A stretch of 64,000 nt of DNA from Demequina sp. TMPB413 (GCF_020447105.2 NZ_CP096184.1:1550001-1614000); one strand, 5' to 3'. Positions 14,505-25,050 are shown, counted from the stretch's first letter. The notes: a model not told the origin generated them from the sequence alone. Made by a program: numbers and translations.

Positions 14505-15554
14505 ATGCATGCCTCCTTCCACACCCTCGTTCTGACCGCCGCCGACGCTGCCGCCGATACCGACGAAGCTTCCGTCGGTTGGCTCAGCGATTTCGGCGGA
14601 AAGGCGCTCGGCATCGGCATCCTCATCGTCGGCGCGCTGCTCGTATGGGTCATCGGTCGCATCGCCATTCGCGCGGTGACGCGCAGCATCGAGACAGGGC
14701 TTCCGTTTAGGCGAAAGGCGCGCCAGGCTCTCGAGCGAGCCAAGCTGAACCTTCCCCCGGTCGACCCTCAAGAGGTCAGGCTCGAAGCGGAACGGCGCCG
14801 TCAGCGCGCGGGAACGATTCGCGCCGTCCTGAACTCGGGCCTCATCGTGGTCATCATCGCGGTCGTGGCCGTCATGCTCCTCGACCTCGTCGGGCTTCCC
14901 GTGGGGCCCCTCATTGCCTCGGCGGGAATCGTGGGCGTCGCGCTGGGCTTTGGCGCCCAGTCACTCGTGAAGGACTTGCTTTCCGGGCTGTTCATGTTGA
15001 TCGAAGACCAGTACGGCGTCGGCGACGTTGTCGACCTTGGCGAGGCTTCCGGACTGGTGGAAGAGGTCGGCCTGCGTTCCACCCGGTTGCGTTCGCTGGA
15101 CGGCACCGTCTGGTACGTCCCGAACGGCGAAATCCACCGCGTGGGGAACATGACTCGCCTGTGGTCGAGGGTGTTCATCGAGGTGCGACTCAGCTATGAC
15201 ACCGATCTGGATGTGGCGCGTCAGGCTTTGCTGGACGCAGTGACCGCCGCCCGCGAGGCGGATGAAGACGTCGACAAGGCCATCTTGTCGGAGCCAGAGG
15301 TCCCTGGTATCGAGTCGTTTGACTACTACAGCGTCGCGATCCGCCTCATGATTCAAGTGGCCCCGATTAAGCAGTGGGACATCATGCGCAAGGTCAGGCT
15401 CGAGATGCGACGTATCTTCGATGAGCGCGGGATCCGCATGGCGGTTCCCGATCAGACGCTCCTGGTCGGCAACGACGCGCCCACCCCGCCCGCGACCAAG
15501 CCAAGGGCGAAACGCTCCACCAAGGGCGCGGCCGGCCAGGGCACGTCCGAATGA
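14505..15554 (+). CDS. Small-conductance mechanosensitive channel, MscS family
   Basis: A 349-aa membrane protein. After an N-terminal helix (about residues 34-55) and a charged linker there is a second helix around 105-125 and the pore helix with the family glycine/alanine pattern ([28 protein letters not shown]). The beta domain follows, with [41 protein letters not shown], then the mixed alpha/beta C-terminus. It releases solutes on hypo-osmotic shock. The Lys/Pro-rich C-terminal tail is likely disordered. Its stop overlaps the start of the truncated haemoglobin gene (ATGA). Confidence 0.92.
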   Translation: MHASFHTLVLTAADAAADTDEASVGWLSDFGGKALGIGILIVGALLVWVIGRIAIRAVTRSIETGLPFRRKARQALERAKLNLPPVDPQEVRLEAERRRQRAGTIRAVLNSGLIVVIIAVVAVMLLDLVGLPVGPLIASAGIVGVALGFGAQSLVKDLLSGLFMLIEDQYGVGDVVDLGEASGLVEEVGLRSTRLRSLDGTVWYVPNGEIHRVGNMTRLWSRVFIEVRLSYDTDLDVARQALLDAVTAAREADEDVDKAILSEPEVPGIESFDYYSVAIRLMIQVAPIKQWDIMRKVRLEMRRIFDERGIRMAVPDQTLLVGNDAPTPPATKPRAKRSTKGAAGQGTSE

Positions 15555-16012
15555 GCTCAAGCGTGCCCGAACGCGAGGCGACTCCCGGCATGAACGTCGG
15601 CACGGCCGCCCCTCAAGCAGAGGGCCAGAGCTTCTACGAGGCTGCTGGCGGCCACGAAGCGTTCGCCGCGATTGTTCGGCGGTTCTACGACGGTGTGCGT
15701 GAGGATCCCATCCTCGCGCCGATGTACCCGGCTCACGACATGGACGGGGCGGTGGAACGACTCACGATGTTCCTCGAGCAGTACTGGGGCGGCCCTACGA
15801 CCTATTCGGACCAGCGCGGCCACCCGCGACTGCGCATGCGCCACCAGCCCTTCCACGTGAACCCTGAGGCTCGCGACCACTGGGTCTCGCACATGCGCGC
15901 GGCCGTCGAGGCGTCCGACATGTCTCCCCTGCACCAGGCCACGTTGCTCGACTACCTCGAGCGCGCGGCGCATTCCATGATCAACACCTTCGACCCCACT
16001 CCGGAAGCGTGA
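15551..16012 (+). CDS. glbO: Group II truncated haemoglobin (trHbO)
   Basis: A 153-aa globin starting at the ATG that overlaps the mscS stop; an in-frame ATG at 15590 would remove 13 poorly conserved residues. It shows [23 protein letters not shown] (helices A-B), [25 protein letters not shown] (helix E to F, with Tyr/Trp typical of group II), the proximal His of the RMRHQPFHV segment and HWVSHM carrying the group II Trp G8. Such proteins bind oxygen or detoxify NO and peroxides. Translational coupling to an MscS channel is seen here; the functional link is unknown. Confidence 0.93.
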   Translation: MSSSVPEREATPGMNVGTAAPQAEGQSFYEAAGGHEAFAAIVRRFYDGVREDPILAPMYPAHDMDGAVERLTMFLEQYWGGPTTYSDQRGHPRLRMRHQPFHVNPEARDHWVSHMRAAVEASDMSPLHQATLLDYLERAAHSMINTFDPTPEA

Positions 16013-16065
16013 CAACAGAAGCGCGGTGCGTTCGCGACCGCACAGCGGCCAGGTAGCCTCGAACC

Positions 16066-16950
16066 ATGGATCATGTGGAAGACACCTGGGGTGATGCCGC
16101 CGTTGCCGCCGGACTCGGCGCGCTCGACCTTCGCAAGCTGGGCGATTCCAGCTTCGAGGGCGACTCGTTGCCGATGCCGGGCGGGCGCGTCTTTGGCGGT
16201 CAAGTGATCGCCCAGGCCATCGTCGCGGCAGGGCACACGGTGGACGCCTCGCGTGCGGTCCACTCGATGCACGGCTACTTCTTGCGTCCGGGAGACGCCA
16301 GCCGACCAATCCGGTTTGACGTCGAGGACCTTCGCGACGGCAGATCGTTCTCCGCGCGCCGCACTCACGCCTTCCAGGACGACAAGCCGATCCTGTCCAT
16401 GATTGCCTCATTCCAAGAGGCTCAAGAGGGTCCCGAGCACTCGGTGCGCATGCCAGAGGTGCCGCCCCCGGACGCGCTGCCGTCAGGGATGGATGTCCTT
16501 GGCCCCTTCGCGGGACACGCCACCGCCGACTTCTGGCTCAACTCTGCACCCTTCGACGTGAGGCACGTGGAAGGCTCGATCTTTGTCCACGCCGACAAGG
16601 CCCCCAAGCAGTACCAAACGGCGTGGATGCGGGTGCGGCGCACTCTCGACGTGAGCGACCTGATGCACCGTGCGCTTATCGCCTTCGGCTCAGACCAGGT
16701 CATCCTGGAGCCTGCACTACGGCGACATGATGCCTCGTGGTCGACGCCTGGCATGGCCTTCGCCAGTTTGGACCACGCGCTGTGGTGGCATCGTCCCGCT
16801 CGGGCCGACGAATGGCTGCTGTTCGTTCAAGACGCACCGACCGCCCAGGGCGGTAGAGGCTTGTGCGGTTCGTGGGTCTTCAGCGAGGACGGCCGACTTG
16901 TGGCCTCCGTCGCGCAAGAGGGAATGCTACGAATGCCCGGCGGGCACTAG
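16066..16950 (+). CDS. tesB: Acyl-CoA thioesterase II
   Basis: A 294-aa double-hotdog thioesterase that hydrolyses acyl-CoA. Recognisable parts are GDSLPMPGGRVFGGQVIAQA in the first hotdog, the HSMHGYFLRPGD turn, RSFSARRTHAFQ, and in the second hotdog DQVILEPALRRH and SLDHALWWHRP with the catalytic Asp, plus DAPTAQGGRGLCGSWVF. Length fits the family. TAGCCT 7 nt before the ATG and lack of a ribosome site suggest a leaderless transcript. Confidence 0.93.
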   Translation: MDHVEDTWGDAAVAAGLGALDLRKLGDSSFEGDSLPMPGGRVFGGQVIAQAIVAAGHTVDASRAVHSMHGYFLRPGDASRPIRFDVEDLRDGRSFSARRTHAFQDDKPILSMIASFQEAQEGPEHSVRMPEVPPPDALPSGMDVLGPFAGHATADFWLNSAPFDVRHVEGSIFVHADKAPKQYQTAWMRVRRTLDVSDLMHRALIAFGSDQVILEPALRRHDASWSTPGMAFASLDHALWWHRPARADEWLLFVQDAPTAQGGRGLCGSWVFSEDGRLVASVAQEGMLRMPGGH

Positions 16951-17184
16951 TAGCCCAATTACCAGGCATATTTGCCTCATGGGCGGTACCTTGCTACCGT
17001 CGATAGGTCGTCGTGTTGATGCGCTAAGCGTTTCCGTGACGACTACGACAAAGCCCAGGTCGCCGTCCATCGCTTCGTAGCGAAGGTGCACAAACCTGGC
17101 TACGCAGGCCCCGCCATCGGGGCTGCGGGTCCGTGATTGCCGTCCGACGGCTGCGAGTCCCTCGTGGTCAGGAGCGACCGCGAC
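16951..17184 (+). promoter_or_regulatory. Structured leader/promoter region of the ProVWX operon
   Basis: The 234-base gap holds a series of small inverted repeats: AGGCA/TGCCT (near 16965), CGGTA/TACCG (near 16984), GTCGTC/GACGAC (near 17008-17043), CCAGGT/ACCTGG (near 17055-17098) enclosing CGCT/AGCG, a GCCCC/GGGGC hairpin (near 17108-17122) and GCCGT/ACGGC just before the ribosome site. The first two may be operators, the rest a folded 5' leader. It does not match c-di-AMP or other riboswitch consensus I know. Confidence 0.4.
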
Positions 17185-18519
17185 ATGAGTGTGCCCACGG
17201 GCCGCTCGCCTGAGGATCACGTGACTGACACCATCGCGCTCAAAGCCACCGGCCTGTACAAAGTCTTTGGCAAACACGCGGACGCTGCTGTGCGCAAACT
17301 CCAGCAAGGCGCCACCCGCGACCGACTCGGCGGAGGCACCACCGCCGCCGTGATCGACGCCTCCTTCGAGGTCAAGCGCGGCGAGATCTTCGTGGTCATG
17401 GGCCTGTCTGGCTCAGGAAAGTCCACGCTCATTCGCACGCTCAATGGCCTCCAACCGGCCACGTCAGGGACGGTGGAGATCGGCGCTGACAGCATCACTG
17501 GAGCAGCCCCCAAGCGGTTGCGCGAGATCCGCCGCAAGCGCATGTCCATGGTCTTCCAGCACTTTGCCTTGTTGCCCCACCGCACCGTGCTGGACAATGT
17601 CGCCTACGGACTCGAGATTCAAGGGGTCCCTCGCCCCGAGCGCGAGGAAAAAGCCCGTCAGGTCACCCAAGTAGTCGGCCTGGGCGGCTGGGAAGACAAG
17701 CACCCCAACGAACTGTCCGGCGGCATGCAGCAGCGCGTGGGCCTCGCCCGCGCGCTCGCCGCGGACACCGAGATCCTGCTCATGGACGAGGCGTTTTCCG
17801 CGCTCGATCCCTTGATCCGCCGCGAGATGCAAGAGCAGTTGCTCGAGCTTCAGTCTTCGCTCGGCAAGACCATCATCTTCATCACTCACGACCTCAACGA
17901 GGCCATGTTCTTGGGCGACCGCATCGCCGTCATGCGCGACGGCCGTATCGTCCAGATCGGCACGCCAGAGGAGATCCTGACCGACCCCGCCAACGAGTAC
18001 GTCGAGCAGTTCGTTCAAGACGTCGACCGCACCCGCGTGCTCACGGCCGAGTCGGTCATGCGCAAACCGCGGGCAGTCATTCACTCGTCGGTTGGGCCAC
18101 ACGGTGCACTCAAGGCCATGCGCGACGAACAGCTGAGCGGCGTGTACGTGCTGAAGCGCGACCGCACGCTCGTCGGCTGGGTATCGGACCGCGACGCCCT
18201 CGACCTGGTCCGCAAGGGCGAGAAGGACCTCTCCAGCATTGTGCGGGAGGATCACGGCGCCGTGCCTTCCGACACCGCACTGTCCGACCTCTTCATCCCC
18301 GCGCTTGAGTCGGCGCTTCCGCTCGGCGTGATGGACGACAAGGGCAGGCTCGTAGGGGTCATCCCACGCGTCACCCTGCTGGCCACCCTCGGCGGCGAGC
18401 CTGAAGCGGCCGCGCTCGCGAGCCCGCGTCCCGATCCGTTGCCGACGCACGTGGTTGACGAGGCCCTGGAGGCCGCCGTCGACTCGGGCACCCTCACGGT
18501 CGAGGAGGCCAACTCATGA
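17185..18519 (+). CDS. proV: Glycine betaine/proline ABC transporter, ATP-binding protein with CBS pair
   Basis: A 444-aa ATPase of the ProV/OpuAA type. Walker A GLSGSGKST, Q-loop VFQHFALLPHRTV, signature LSGGMQQRVGLARAL, Walker B ILLMDEAFSALDP and the switch His in ITHDLNEA are all present; LYKVFGKH and the KLQQG-type insertion are typical of ProV. The C-terminal third (about 285-400) holds two CBS motifs (VMRKPRAVIHSS..., GVIPRVTLLATL) that in OpuA sense ionic strength or c-di-AMP. ATG 17185 has AGGAG about 10 bases upstream; GTG 17221 is an alternative. The stop overlaps the permease start. Confidence 0.95.
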   Translation: MSVPTGRSPEDHVTDTIALKATGLYKVFGKHADAAVRKLQQGATRDRLGGGTTAAVIDASFEVKRGEIFVVMGLSGSGKSTLIRTLNGLQPATSGTVEIGADSITGAAPKRLREIRRKRMSMVFQHFALLPHRTVLDNVAYGLEIQGVPRPEREEKARQVTQVVGLGGWEDKHPNELSGGMQQRVGLARALAADTEILLMDEAFSALDPLIRREMQEQLLELQSSLGKTIIFITHDLNEAMFLGDRIAVMRDGRIVQIGTPEEILTDPANEYVEQFVQDVDRTRVLTAESVMRKPRAVIHSSVGPHGALKAMRDEQLSGVYVLKRDRTLVGWVSDRDALDLVRKGEKDLSSIVREDHGAVPSDTALSDLFIPALESALPLGVMDDKGRLVGVIPRVTLLATLGGEPEAAALASPRPDPLPTHVVDEALEAAVDSGTLTVEEANS

Positions 18520-19475
18520 TCGACTTCCGCATTCCCTTCGGCAAGTGGGTCGAGTCAAGCACCAAATGGATCGAGGACAATCTCGATTGGCTCCTGACCT
18601 TCCTCGGCGACCTCTGGAATTTGCTGTACGACTCCGTCAACTGGTTGTTCACCACGCCCTCAGCCATCGTCGTCATCATCGTGATGGGCCTACTCGCGCT
18701 GATCGCCCGCGGGTGGAAGTTTGGGCTTGGCACCGTCTTGGGCCTGCTGTTCATCATTGGCGTCGATCAGTGGGACAACGCCATGGACACCATCTCCCTG
18801 GTGATCGTGTCTGCATTCCTCGCGCTCGTCGTGGCCATCCCGCTCGGCATCTTGGCCGCGCGCAACAAGACGGTTTCCGCGGTGGTGAAGCCCATCATGG
18901 ACTTCCTGCAGACGATGCCAGCGTTCGTCTACCTGATCCCCGCCATTGCCTTCTTCGGCATCGGCGTCGCGCCCGGCATCTTTGCGACCGTCCTGTTCTC
19001 TCTCGCACCCGGCGTGCGGCTCACGGAGTTGGGCATTCGCACGGTCGACAGCGAAGTCGTCGAGGCTGGACAGGCCTTTGGCGCATCACCTCGACGCATC
19101 TTGCGCCAGATCCAGCTGCCCCTCGCGATGCCCTCCATCATGGCTGGGGTCAACCAGGTCATCATGCTGTCCCTGTCGATGGTCGTCATCGCCGGGATGG
19201 TCGGTGCCGGCGGTCTCGGAGGCGACGTGGCGCGGGCCGTCAGTGCACTAGACATCGCAATCGGTGCCGAGGCAGGCATGTCCGTGGTCATCCTCGCGAT
19301 CGTGCTCGATCGCTTCACCGGCGCGTTCGGTAACAGGCGCGGCCGTGCGCTCATGGCTCGTTGGTTTAGCCAGCTCTCGGGTGGTGGGGAGAGCCCCACC
19401 GAATCCACCGCGGGCAAGGACACCGAGCGGATCCTGGCGGAGCACTCGGGCAACCGCCGTCAACCAGGGCGCTAG
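18516..19475 (+). CDS. proW: Glycine betaine/proline ABC transporter, permease
   Basis: A 319-aa inner-membrane permease overlapping proV by ATGA. After an amphipathic N-terminus (KWVESSTKWIEDNLDW) come about six to seven membrane helices; the ATPase-coupling EAA loop reads EVVEAGQAFGASPRRILRQIQLPLAMPSI, and PTMPAF-like LQTMPAFVYLIPAIAFFGIG is typical of ProW. It forms the channel for osmoprotectant import with ProV and ProX. The C-terminal tail is extended and polar. Confidence 0.95.
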   Translation: MIDFRIPFGKWVESSTKWIEDNLDWLLTFLGDLWNLLYDSVNWLFTTPSAIVVIIVMGLLALIARGWKFGLGTVLGLLFIIGVDQWDNAMDTISLVIVSAFLALVVAIPLGILAARNKTVSAVVKPIMDFLQTMPAFVYLIPAIAFFGIGVAPGIFATVLFSLAPGVRLTELGIRTVDSEVVEAGQAFGASPRRILRQIQLPLAMPSIMAGVNQVIMLSLSMVVIAGMVGAGGLGGDVARAVSALDIAIGAEAGMSVVILAIVLDRFTGAFGNRRGRALMARWFSQLSGGGESPTESTAGKDTERILAEHSGNRRQPGR

Positions 19476-19599
19476 CCGCGTCCGCCACCAGACCTCGCGG
19501 CAGCCCCACCAGGCAGCCGCGCGCATCCGCCAGACCGTATCTGGCAACTGATGCTCAAGACGTGGGGAAACTCTCCTCGTCAAGAAAGGAAACACACAT

Positions 19600-20517
19600 A
19601 TGAAGATGCGCTCTACCGCGCTCCTCGCCACGGCAGCCGCCGCGAGCCTCGTGCTCGCCGGTTGCTCGTCGGAAGAGGCAGACCCGACCACGCCAGCCAC
19701 TGGCGGCGAGGACGCTCCCGCTGCGGGCGGCGACATCACCATGGCCGTGTTCAACGGCTGGGACGAGTCGCTTGCCTCGTCACTCCTGTGGCAGCAGATT
19801 CTCGAGGACAAGGGCTACAACGTCACTCTTGAGTATGCAGACCCCGCTCCCGTGTTCCAGGCAGTTGCCGACGGCGACTACGACCTGGTGACCGACGTGT
19901 GGCTGCCCGCCACTCACGCCGACTACCTCGACGAGTTCGGTGACGACATCGAAGAGGTCGGCGCCTGGTTCGACAGCGCCGCACTGACGGTCGCCGTGAA
20001 CGCCGACGCTCCCATCGACTCGCTCGCCGAGCTGTCAGACCCCGCCGTCGCGGCGGAGTTCGACAACCGCATCGTGGGCATCGAGCCAGGTGCCGGTCTG
20101 ACCGGCGCCGTTCAGGACAACGTCATCCCGACGTACGGCCTGGAAGACATGGAGTTCCTCACCTCGTCGACGCCCGCCATGCTGGCCGAACTCGACTCGG
20201 CCATGGCCGACGGCGAGAACATCATCGTGACGCTGTGGGAGCCCCACTGGGCCTACGGCGCCTACGACCTGAAGAACCTCGAAGACCCCGAGGGCACGCT
20301 GGGTGACGCCGAGTCGATCTACACCTACTCGCGCACCGGCTTCGCCACGGACTTCCCCGAGGTCGCCGAGTGGATGGGTAACTTCACCATGTCCTCTGAC
20401 CTGCTCTATGACTTGGAGAACCAGCTCCAGGCCGCAGAGGGCGAGAGCGACTATGACCGGATCGTGAGCGACTGGATCGCCGCGAACCAGGAGTGGGTTG
20501 ACTCGCTCACTGCGTGA
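19600..20517 (+). CDS. proX: Glycine betaine/proline-binding lipoprotein
   Basis: A 305-aa binding lipoprotein with a signal peptide and lipobox LVLAGC (Cys22). The mature part is OpuAC-like: DITMAVFNGWDESLASSLLWQQILEDKGY, DGDYDLVTDVWLPATHADYL and NIIVTLWEPHWAYGAYDLKNLEDPEG, with the tryptophans that cage the quaternary ammonium group. It follows proW by 124 bases with a strong AAAGGA site, and a terminator hairpin comes right after, so proVWX ends here. Confidence 0.95.
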   Translation: MKMRSTALLATAAAASLVLAGCSSEEADPTTPATGGEDAPAAGGDITMAVFNGWDESLASSLLWQQILEDKGYNVTLEYADPAPVFQAVADGDYDLVTDVWLPATHADYLDEFGDDIEEVGAWFDSAALTVAVNADAPIDSLAELSDPAVAAEFDNRIVGIEPGAGLTGAVQDNVIPTYGLEDMEFLTSSTPAMLAELDSAMADGENIIVTLWEPHWAYGAYDLKNLEDPEGTLGDAESIYTYSRTGFATDFPEVAEWMGNFTMSSDLLYDLENQLQAAEGESDYDRIVSDWIAANQEWVDSLTA

Positions 20518-20540
20518 GTTGTCCCCCGCTTCACACGGCA

Positions 20541-20572
20541 AAGCGCCGGTCACCTTGCGGTGGCCGGCGCTT
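20541..20572. terminator. Bidirectional terminator hairpin
   Basis: A 14-bp stem (AAGCGCCGGTCACC against GGTGGCCGGCGCTT, one G-U pair) with loop TTGC, starting 23 bases after the proX stop. There is no long U tract, as usual in high-GC Actinobacteria. It also lies just past the convergent microprotein gene and may end both transcripts. Confidence 0.8.
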
Positions 20573-20595
20573 CGTCGTTGATGGGGGTAGGAGCG

Positions 20596-20757
20596 CTAGC
20601 GCTTCCGCAACAGTCTGCTTCCCAAGTTCAGGCCCTTCACGGCCTTCGAGTCACCGCCGCGGCGTTCCGCGACTTTGTCTGCTGCCGCCCCGAGCCCCCA
20701 GGCAACCGCAGGGACAACAATTGCTGCAACAGTCCAGCGCTTGATCAGTCTCTTCAT
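20596..20757 (-). CDS. 53-aa basic membrane microprotein
   Basis: A frame too short for usual gene finders but well supported: ATG 20757 is preceded by GGGAGGT at ideal spacing and the product has a coherent design. Basic residues (MKRLIKRW) lead into one hydrophobic helix (TVAAIVVPAVAWGLGAAA), then a charged tail DKVAERRGGDSKAV and a basic end LLRKR. By the positive-inside rule both ends could face the cytoplasm or the helix may lie at the membrane surface. Similar 50-60-aa proteins of unknown role are common in Actinobacteria. It converges on proX with a shared terminator. Confidence 0.65.
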   Translation of the reverse strand: MKRLIKRWTVAAIVVPAVAWGLGAAADKVAERRGGDSKAVKGLNLGSRLLRKR

Positions 20758-20933
20758 GGTGTTACCTCCCGCAGGGTGAACGCGACGTCACCGTGGTTCC
20801 TTCCCACAAGACCGACTCCGGCCGCGCTCCCTGCCTCCCTCCCTGGCCCTCGCAAGGCAGCTCCGAGGCACGACGGCCTAGAGGGAGCGGGGCCCGCGCT
20901 GCTAGGGTGACGGCCACATCACGAGGGAGCGAC

Positions 20934-22508
20934 ATGTCGGCATCTACCGAGCAGGCCACGAACCCGCCGCGCGAGCAGTTCACGGGACAGACGGGGTTCA
21001 TCCTGTCCGCGATCGGCTCGGCCGTCGGCCTCGGCAACATCTGGCGCTTCCCTGGCGTCGCGTACGAGAACGGCGGCGGCGCGTTTCTGATCCCCTACCT
21101 CGTCGCGCTCATCACTGCGGGCATCCCGATCCTGTTTCTCGACTACGCGATCGGTCACCGCTTCCGCGGCTCGGCGCCCTTGGCGCTGCGTCGGCTGGGT
21201 GGACGCTGGGGCCGGTGGACGGAGTCCCTCGGCTGGTTCCAGGTCGCCATGTCCTTCGTGATTGGCCTGTACTACACGGCGATCATCGGTTGGGCGCTCA
21301 GTTACTTCGTCTTCTCCTTCGACCTGAAGTGGGGGGACGACCCTGAGGGCTTCCTCTTTGGTGACTACCTTGAGGCGTCATCTGAGGTGTCCATCACCGG
21401 CGATATCGTCGCCTCGGTGGCCATCCCCCTTGCCATCGTGTGGATCGCCGCCATCGTGGTGCTGGCGCTCGGAGTGAGCCGCGGCCTCGAGCGTGCCAAC
21501 GTGGTCATCATGCCGCTGCTCGCACTCACGTTCGGCGCGGTCGTCGTGCGCGCGCTGTTCCTTGACGGCGCAGTCGACGGCCTCAACGCGTTCTTCACAC
21601 CCGATTGGGGCGCGCTGTCCGACCCCAACGTGTGGATCGCCGCGTACGGTCAGATCTTCTTCTCACTCTCGATCGCTTTCGGCATCATGATCACGTACGC
21701 GTCCTACCGACGCCGCAAGGCCAACCTCACCGGGCCCGGCCTGGTGGTCGCCTTCGCCAACTCGTCCTTCGAACTCCTCGCAGGCATCGGCGTGTTCGCG
21801 ACTCTCGGCTTCTTTGCCTTCCAGCAAGGCATCCCTGTCGCCGAACTGGAGACCATCTCCGGCATCGGGCTGTCGTTCGTCACGTTCCCGGCCATCTTGT
21901 CTCAAATGCCTGGCGGCGCCGTCGTCGGCGCTCTCTTCTTCGGCACGCTCGCCCTGGCTGGCTTCACCTCGCTGCTGTCGATTCTGCAGGTCACCTCGGC
22001 GGCGGTGCAGGAGAAGTTCGGTCTTACTCCGCGTTCAGGCGCGCTCGCACTAGGCACCGTCTCCGCGGCGCTCTCCTTCGCGCTGTTCTCGACCACGTCC
22101 GGTCTATGGGCTCTCGACACGGCCGATCACTGGACCAACAACATCGGCGTGGTCGGCTCAGCCGTCATCATGTCGGTGCTCACCGTGTGGGTCCTGAGGC
22201 GCGGGCCTGAGTTGCTCGCGCACCTGAACGCCGTCTCGACCGTGCGCCTTGGCAGAATCTGGCTTGGGCTCGTGGGGGTTGTGGTGCCCGCCGTGTTGGG
22301 GTTCATGCTGGTGCGCGCCATCGTGGAGGTCGCAACGGAAGGGTACGAGGGGTACCCCGCCGGATTCCTGCTCGTGATGGGCTGGGGCGTGCTCATCGCG
22401 CTAGGCGTCATCACGGTCGTGGCCACCGCCCTGCCCTGGCACCGCAACAAAGACGAGATCGAGCCGTGGCCGCCCTACCCCGCGGTCGCCGCCAAGGAGG
22501 AGAACTGA
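20934..22508 (+). CDS. metP: Sodium-dependent transporter, NSS family (MetP-like)
   Basis: A 524-aa secondary transporter with the LeuT-type start GFILSAIGSAVGLGNIWRFPGVAYENGGGAFLIPYL, which forms the sodium and substrate sites in helix 1, and about twelve membrane helices. ATG 20934 follows GAGGGAG. The gene directly downstream encodes a MetS-type small subunit, a pairing known from the Corynebacterium glutamicum methionine/alanine importer MetPS, so methionine or alanine uptake is likely. A TAGGGT -10 box lies near 20903. Substrate is by analogy only. Confidence 0.9.
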   Translation: MSASTEQATNPPREQFTGQTGFILSAIGSAVGLGNIWRFPGVAYENGGGAFLIPYLVALITAGIPILFLDYAIGHRFRGSAPLALRRLGGRWGRWTESLGWFQVAMSFVIGLYYTAIIGWALSYFVFSFDLKWGDDPEGFLFGDYLEASSEVSITGDIVASVAIPLAIVWIAAIVVLALGVSRGLERANVVIMPLLALTFGAVVVRALFLDGAVDGLNAFFTPDWGALSDPNVWIAAYGQIFFSLSIAFGIMITYASYRRRKANLTGPGLVVAFANSSFELLAGIGVFATLGFFAFQQGIPVAELETISGIGLSFVTFPAILSQMPGGAVVGALFFGTLALAGFTSLLSILQVTSAAVQEKFGLTPRSGALALGTVSAALSFALFSTTSGLWALDTADHWTNNIGVVGSAVIMSVLTVWVLRRGPELLAHLNAVSTVRLGRIWLGLVGVVVPAVLGFMLVRAIVEVATEGYEGYPAGFLLVMGWGVLIALGVITVVATALPWHRNKDEIEPWPPYPAVAAKEEN

Positions 22509-22509
22509 C

Positions 22510-22677
22510 ATGACCCCATCCGCGATCATCCTCTTTGTGCTCGCCGCCGTCTTGGTGTGGGGCGGGCTCATCGCCAGCACCATCCACTTGATCAGGCGCC
22601 CAGAGGCGTCACACTACCCAGCAGGTGGCGACGATGACGAGCGCGACGAGCACGCCGTCATCGTCCACGACACCTGA
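22510..22677 (+). CDS. metS: MetS-family small subunit of the NSS transporter
   Basis: A 55-aa protein beginning 1 base after the metP stop, with AGGAGG upstream. It is MTPSAIILFVLAAVLVWGGLIA..., one membrane helix, then a polar acidic tail (GGDDDERDEHAVIVHD). Size, position and sequence fit the MetS small subunit required for methionine import by MetP in C. glutamicum. It ends 13 bases from the convergent ettA stop. Confidence 0.88.
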   Translation: MTPSAIILFVLAAVLVWGGLIASTIHLIRRPEASHYPAGGDDDERDEHAVIVHDT

Positions 22678-22690
22678 ACGACGCTTGCGT

Positions 22691-24373
<1,683 letters not shown>

Positions 24374-24473
24374 TACCGCTCCGAATGTTGTAGACGAGGC
24401 GACGTGCGGTCGCCGGAACCGGGTCCAAGCCTACGCTGTGGCGGCGCCGCCGCGGCCCGATGTCAACGGGTTC

Positions 24474-24501
24474 GGGGCGCCGGCCCTCTTGCAGGCGCCC
24501 C
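24474..24501. terminator. Probable terminator after the SSB-like gene
   Basis: A perfect 8-bp stem GGGGCGCC / GGCGCCCC with a 12-base loop, 15 bases beyond the SSB-like stop on the minus strand and upstream of ettA. No U tract. Confidence 0.5.
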
Positions 24502-24516
24502 GCCGCGTTGCGAGGC

Positions 24517-25050
24517 TCAGGCGAGCGCGCCGACAGGTTCGTCCTGCACCGCCTCGTCCCCCTCCGCCTCGTCCCCCATCGCTGCGTCGGGCCCGAAGGG
24601 ATCTTCTGCGCTCTCCCCCGTCGCCACCGCGTCTGCGTCCGAGGCGGGCGGCTCCGGCGTCTTCGCCCGCGGATCTTCCAAGGCAGGGTCACCCGTCGCG
24701 CGCGTGAACTTGGCGATGCCGCGCGTCAGGTCATGCCCCACGCTCACCGCATCAATGATGAGGTCCGTGCGCGGACCGGAGTCTGCCTCCCACTCGTTGG
24801 TACGGAAACGACCCTGGACCACCACCGGCTGGCCCTTCTCGATCGAGTCCTTCACGGTGATCGATGCTCCCCTGAAGGTCCGCACAGTGAACCACTCGGT
24901 TTGCCCGTCGACCCACTCGTTCTTGTCGCGGTCAAAGTAGCGGCTGGTGGATGCCAGCCGAAAGCTCGTCAGGTGGGTACCCGTCGGCCCCACCACGTGG
25001 CGGGGGTCCGTAGCGACCCAGCCAGCCACCGTCATCGTCAAATCGTTCAT
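24517..25050 (-). CDS. ssb: Single-stranded DNA-binding protein paralogue
   Basis: A 177-aa protein starting at ATG 25050 with GAGGAGG upstream. Residues 1-115 form an SSB-type OB fold: MTVAGWVATDPRH, THLTSFRLASTSRYFDRDKNEW, TEWFTVRTFRGASITVKDSIEKGQPVVVQGRFRTNEW, TDLIIDAVSVGHDL. The tail is acidic (DPFGPDAAMGDEAEGDEAVQDE) but ends in PVGALA and lacks the DDDIPF tip that recruits repair partners, so this is probably an accessory SSB rather than the replicative one. It lies downstream of the two GTPase genes on the same strand. Confidence 0.87.
   Translation of the reverse strand: MNDLTMTVAGWVATDPRHVVGPTGTHLTSFRLASTSRYFDRDKNEWVDGQTEWFTVRTFRGASITVKDSIEKGQPVVVQGRFRTNEWEADSGPRTDLIIDAVSVGHDLTRGIAKFTRATGDPALEDPRAKTPEPPASDADAVATGESAEDPFGPDAAMGDEAEGDEAVQDEPVGALA

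Noticed and set aside
16951..17184. c-di-AMP (ydaO) riboswitch before the osmolyte operon
   Set aside because: The leader is structured and the gene type fits, but the conserved sequence blocks of that riboswitch class are not visible.
20592..20603. Palindrome AGCGCTAGCGCT as a LacI-type operator
   Set aside because: It lies across the stop codon of the microprotein gene, away from any promoter, and self-complementary GC-rich 12-mers are easy to meet by chance.
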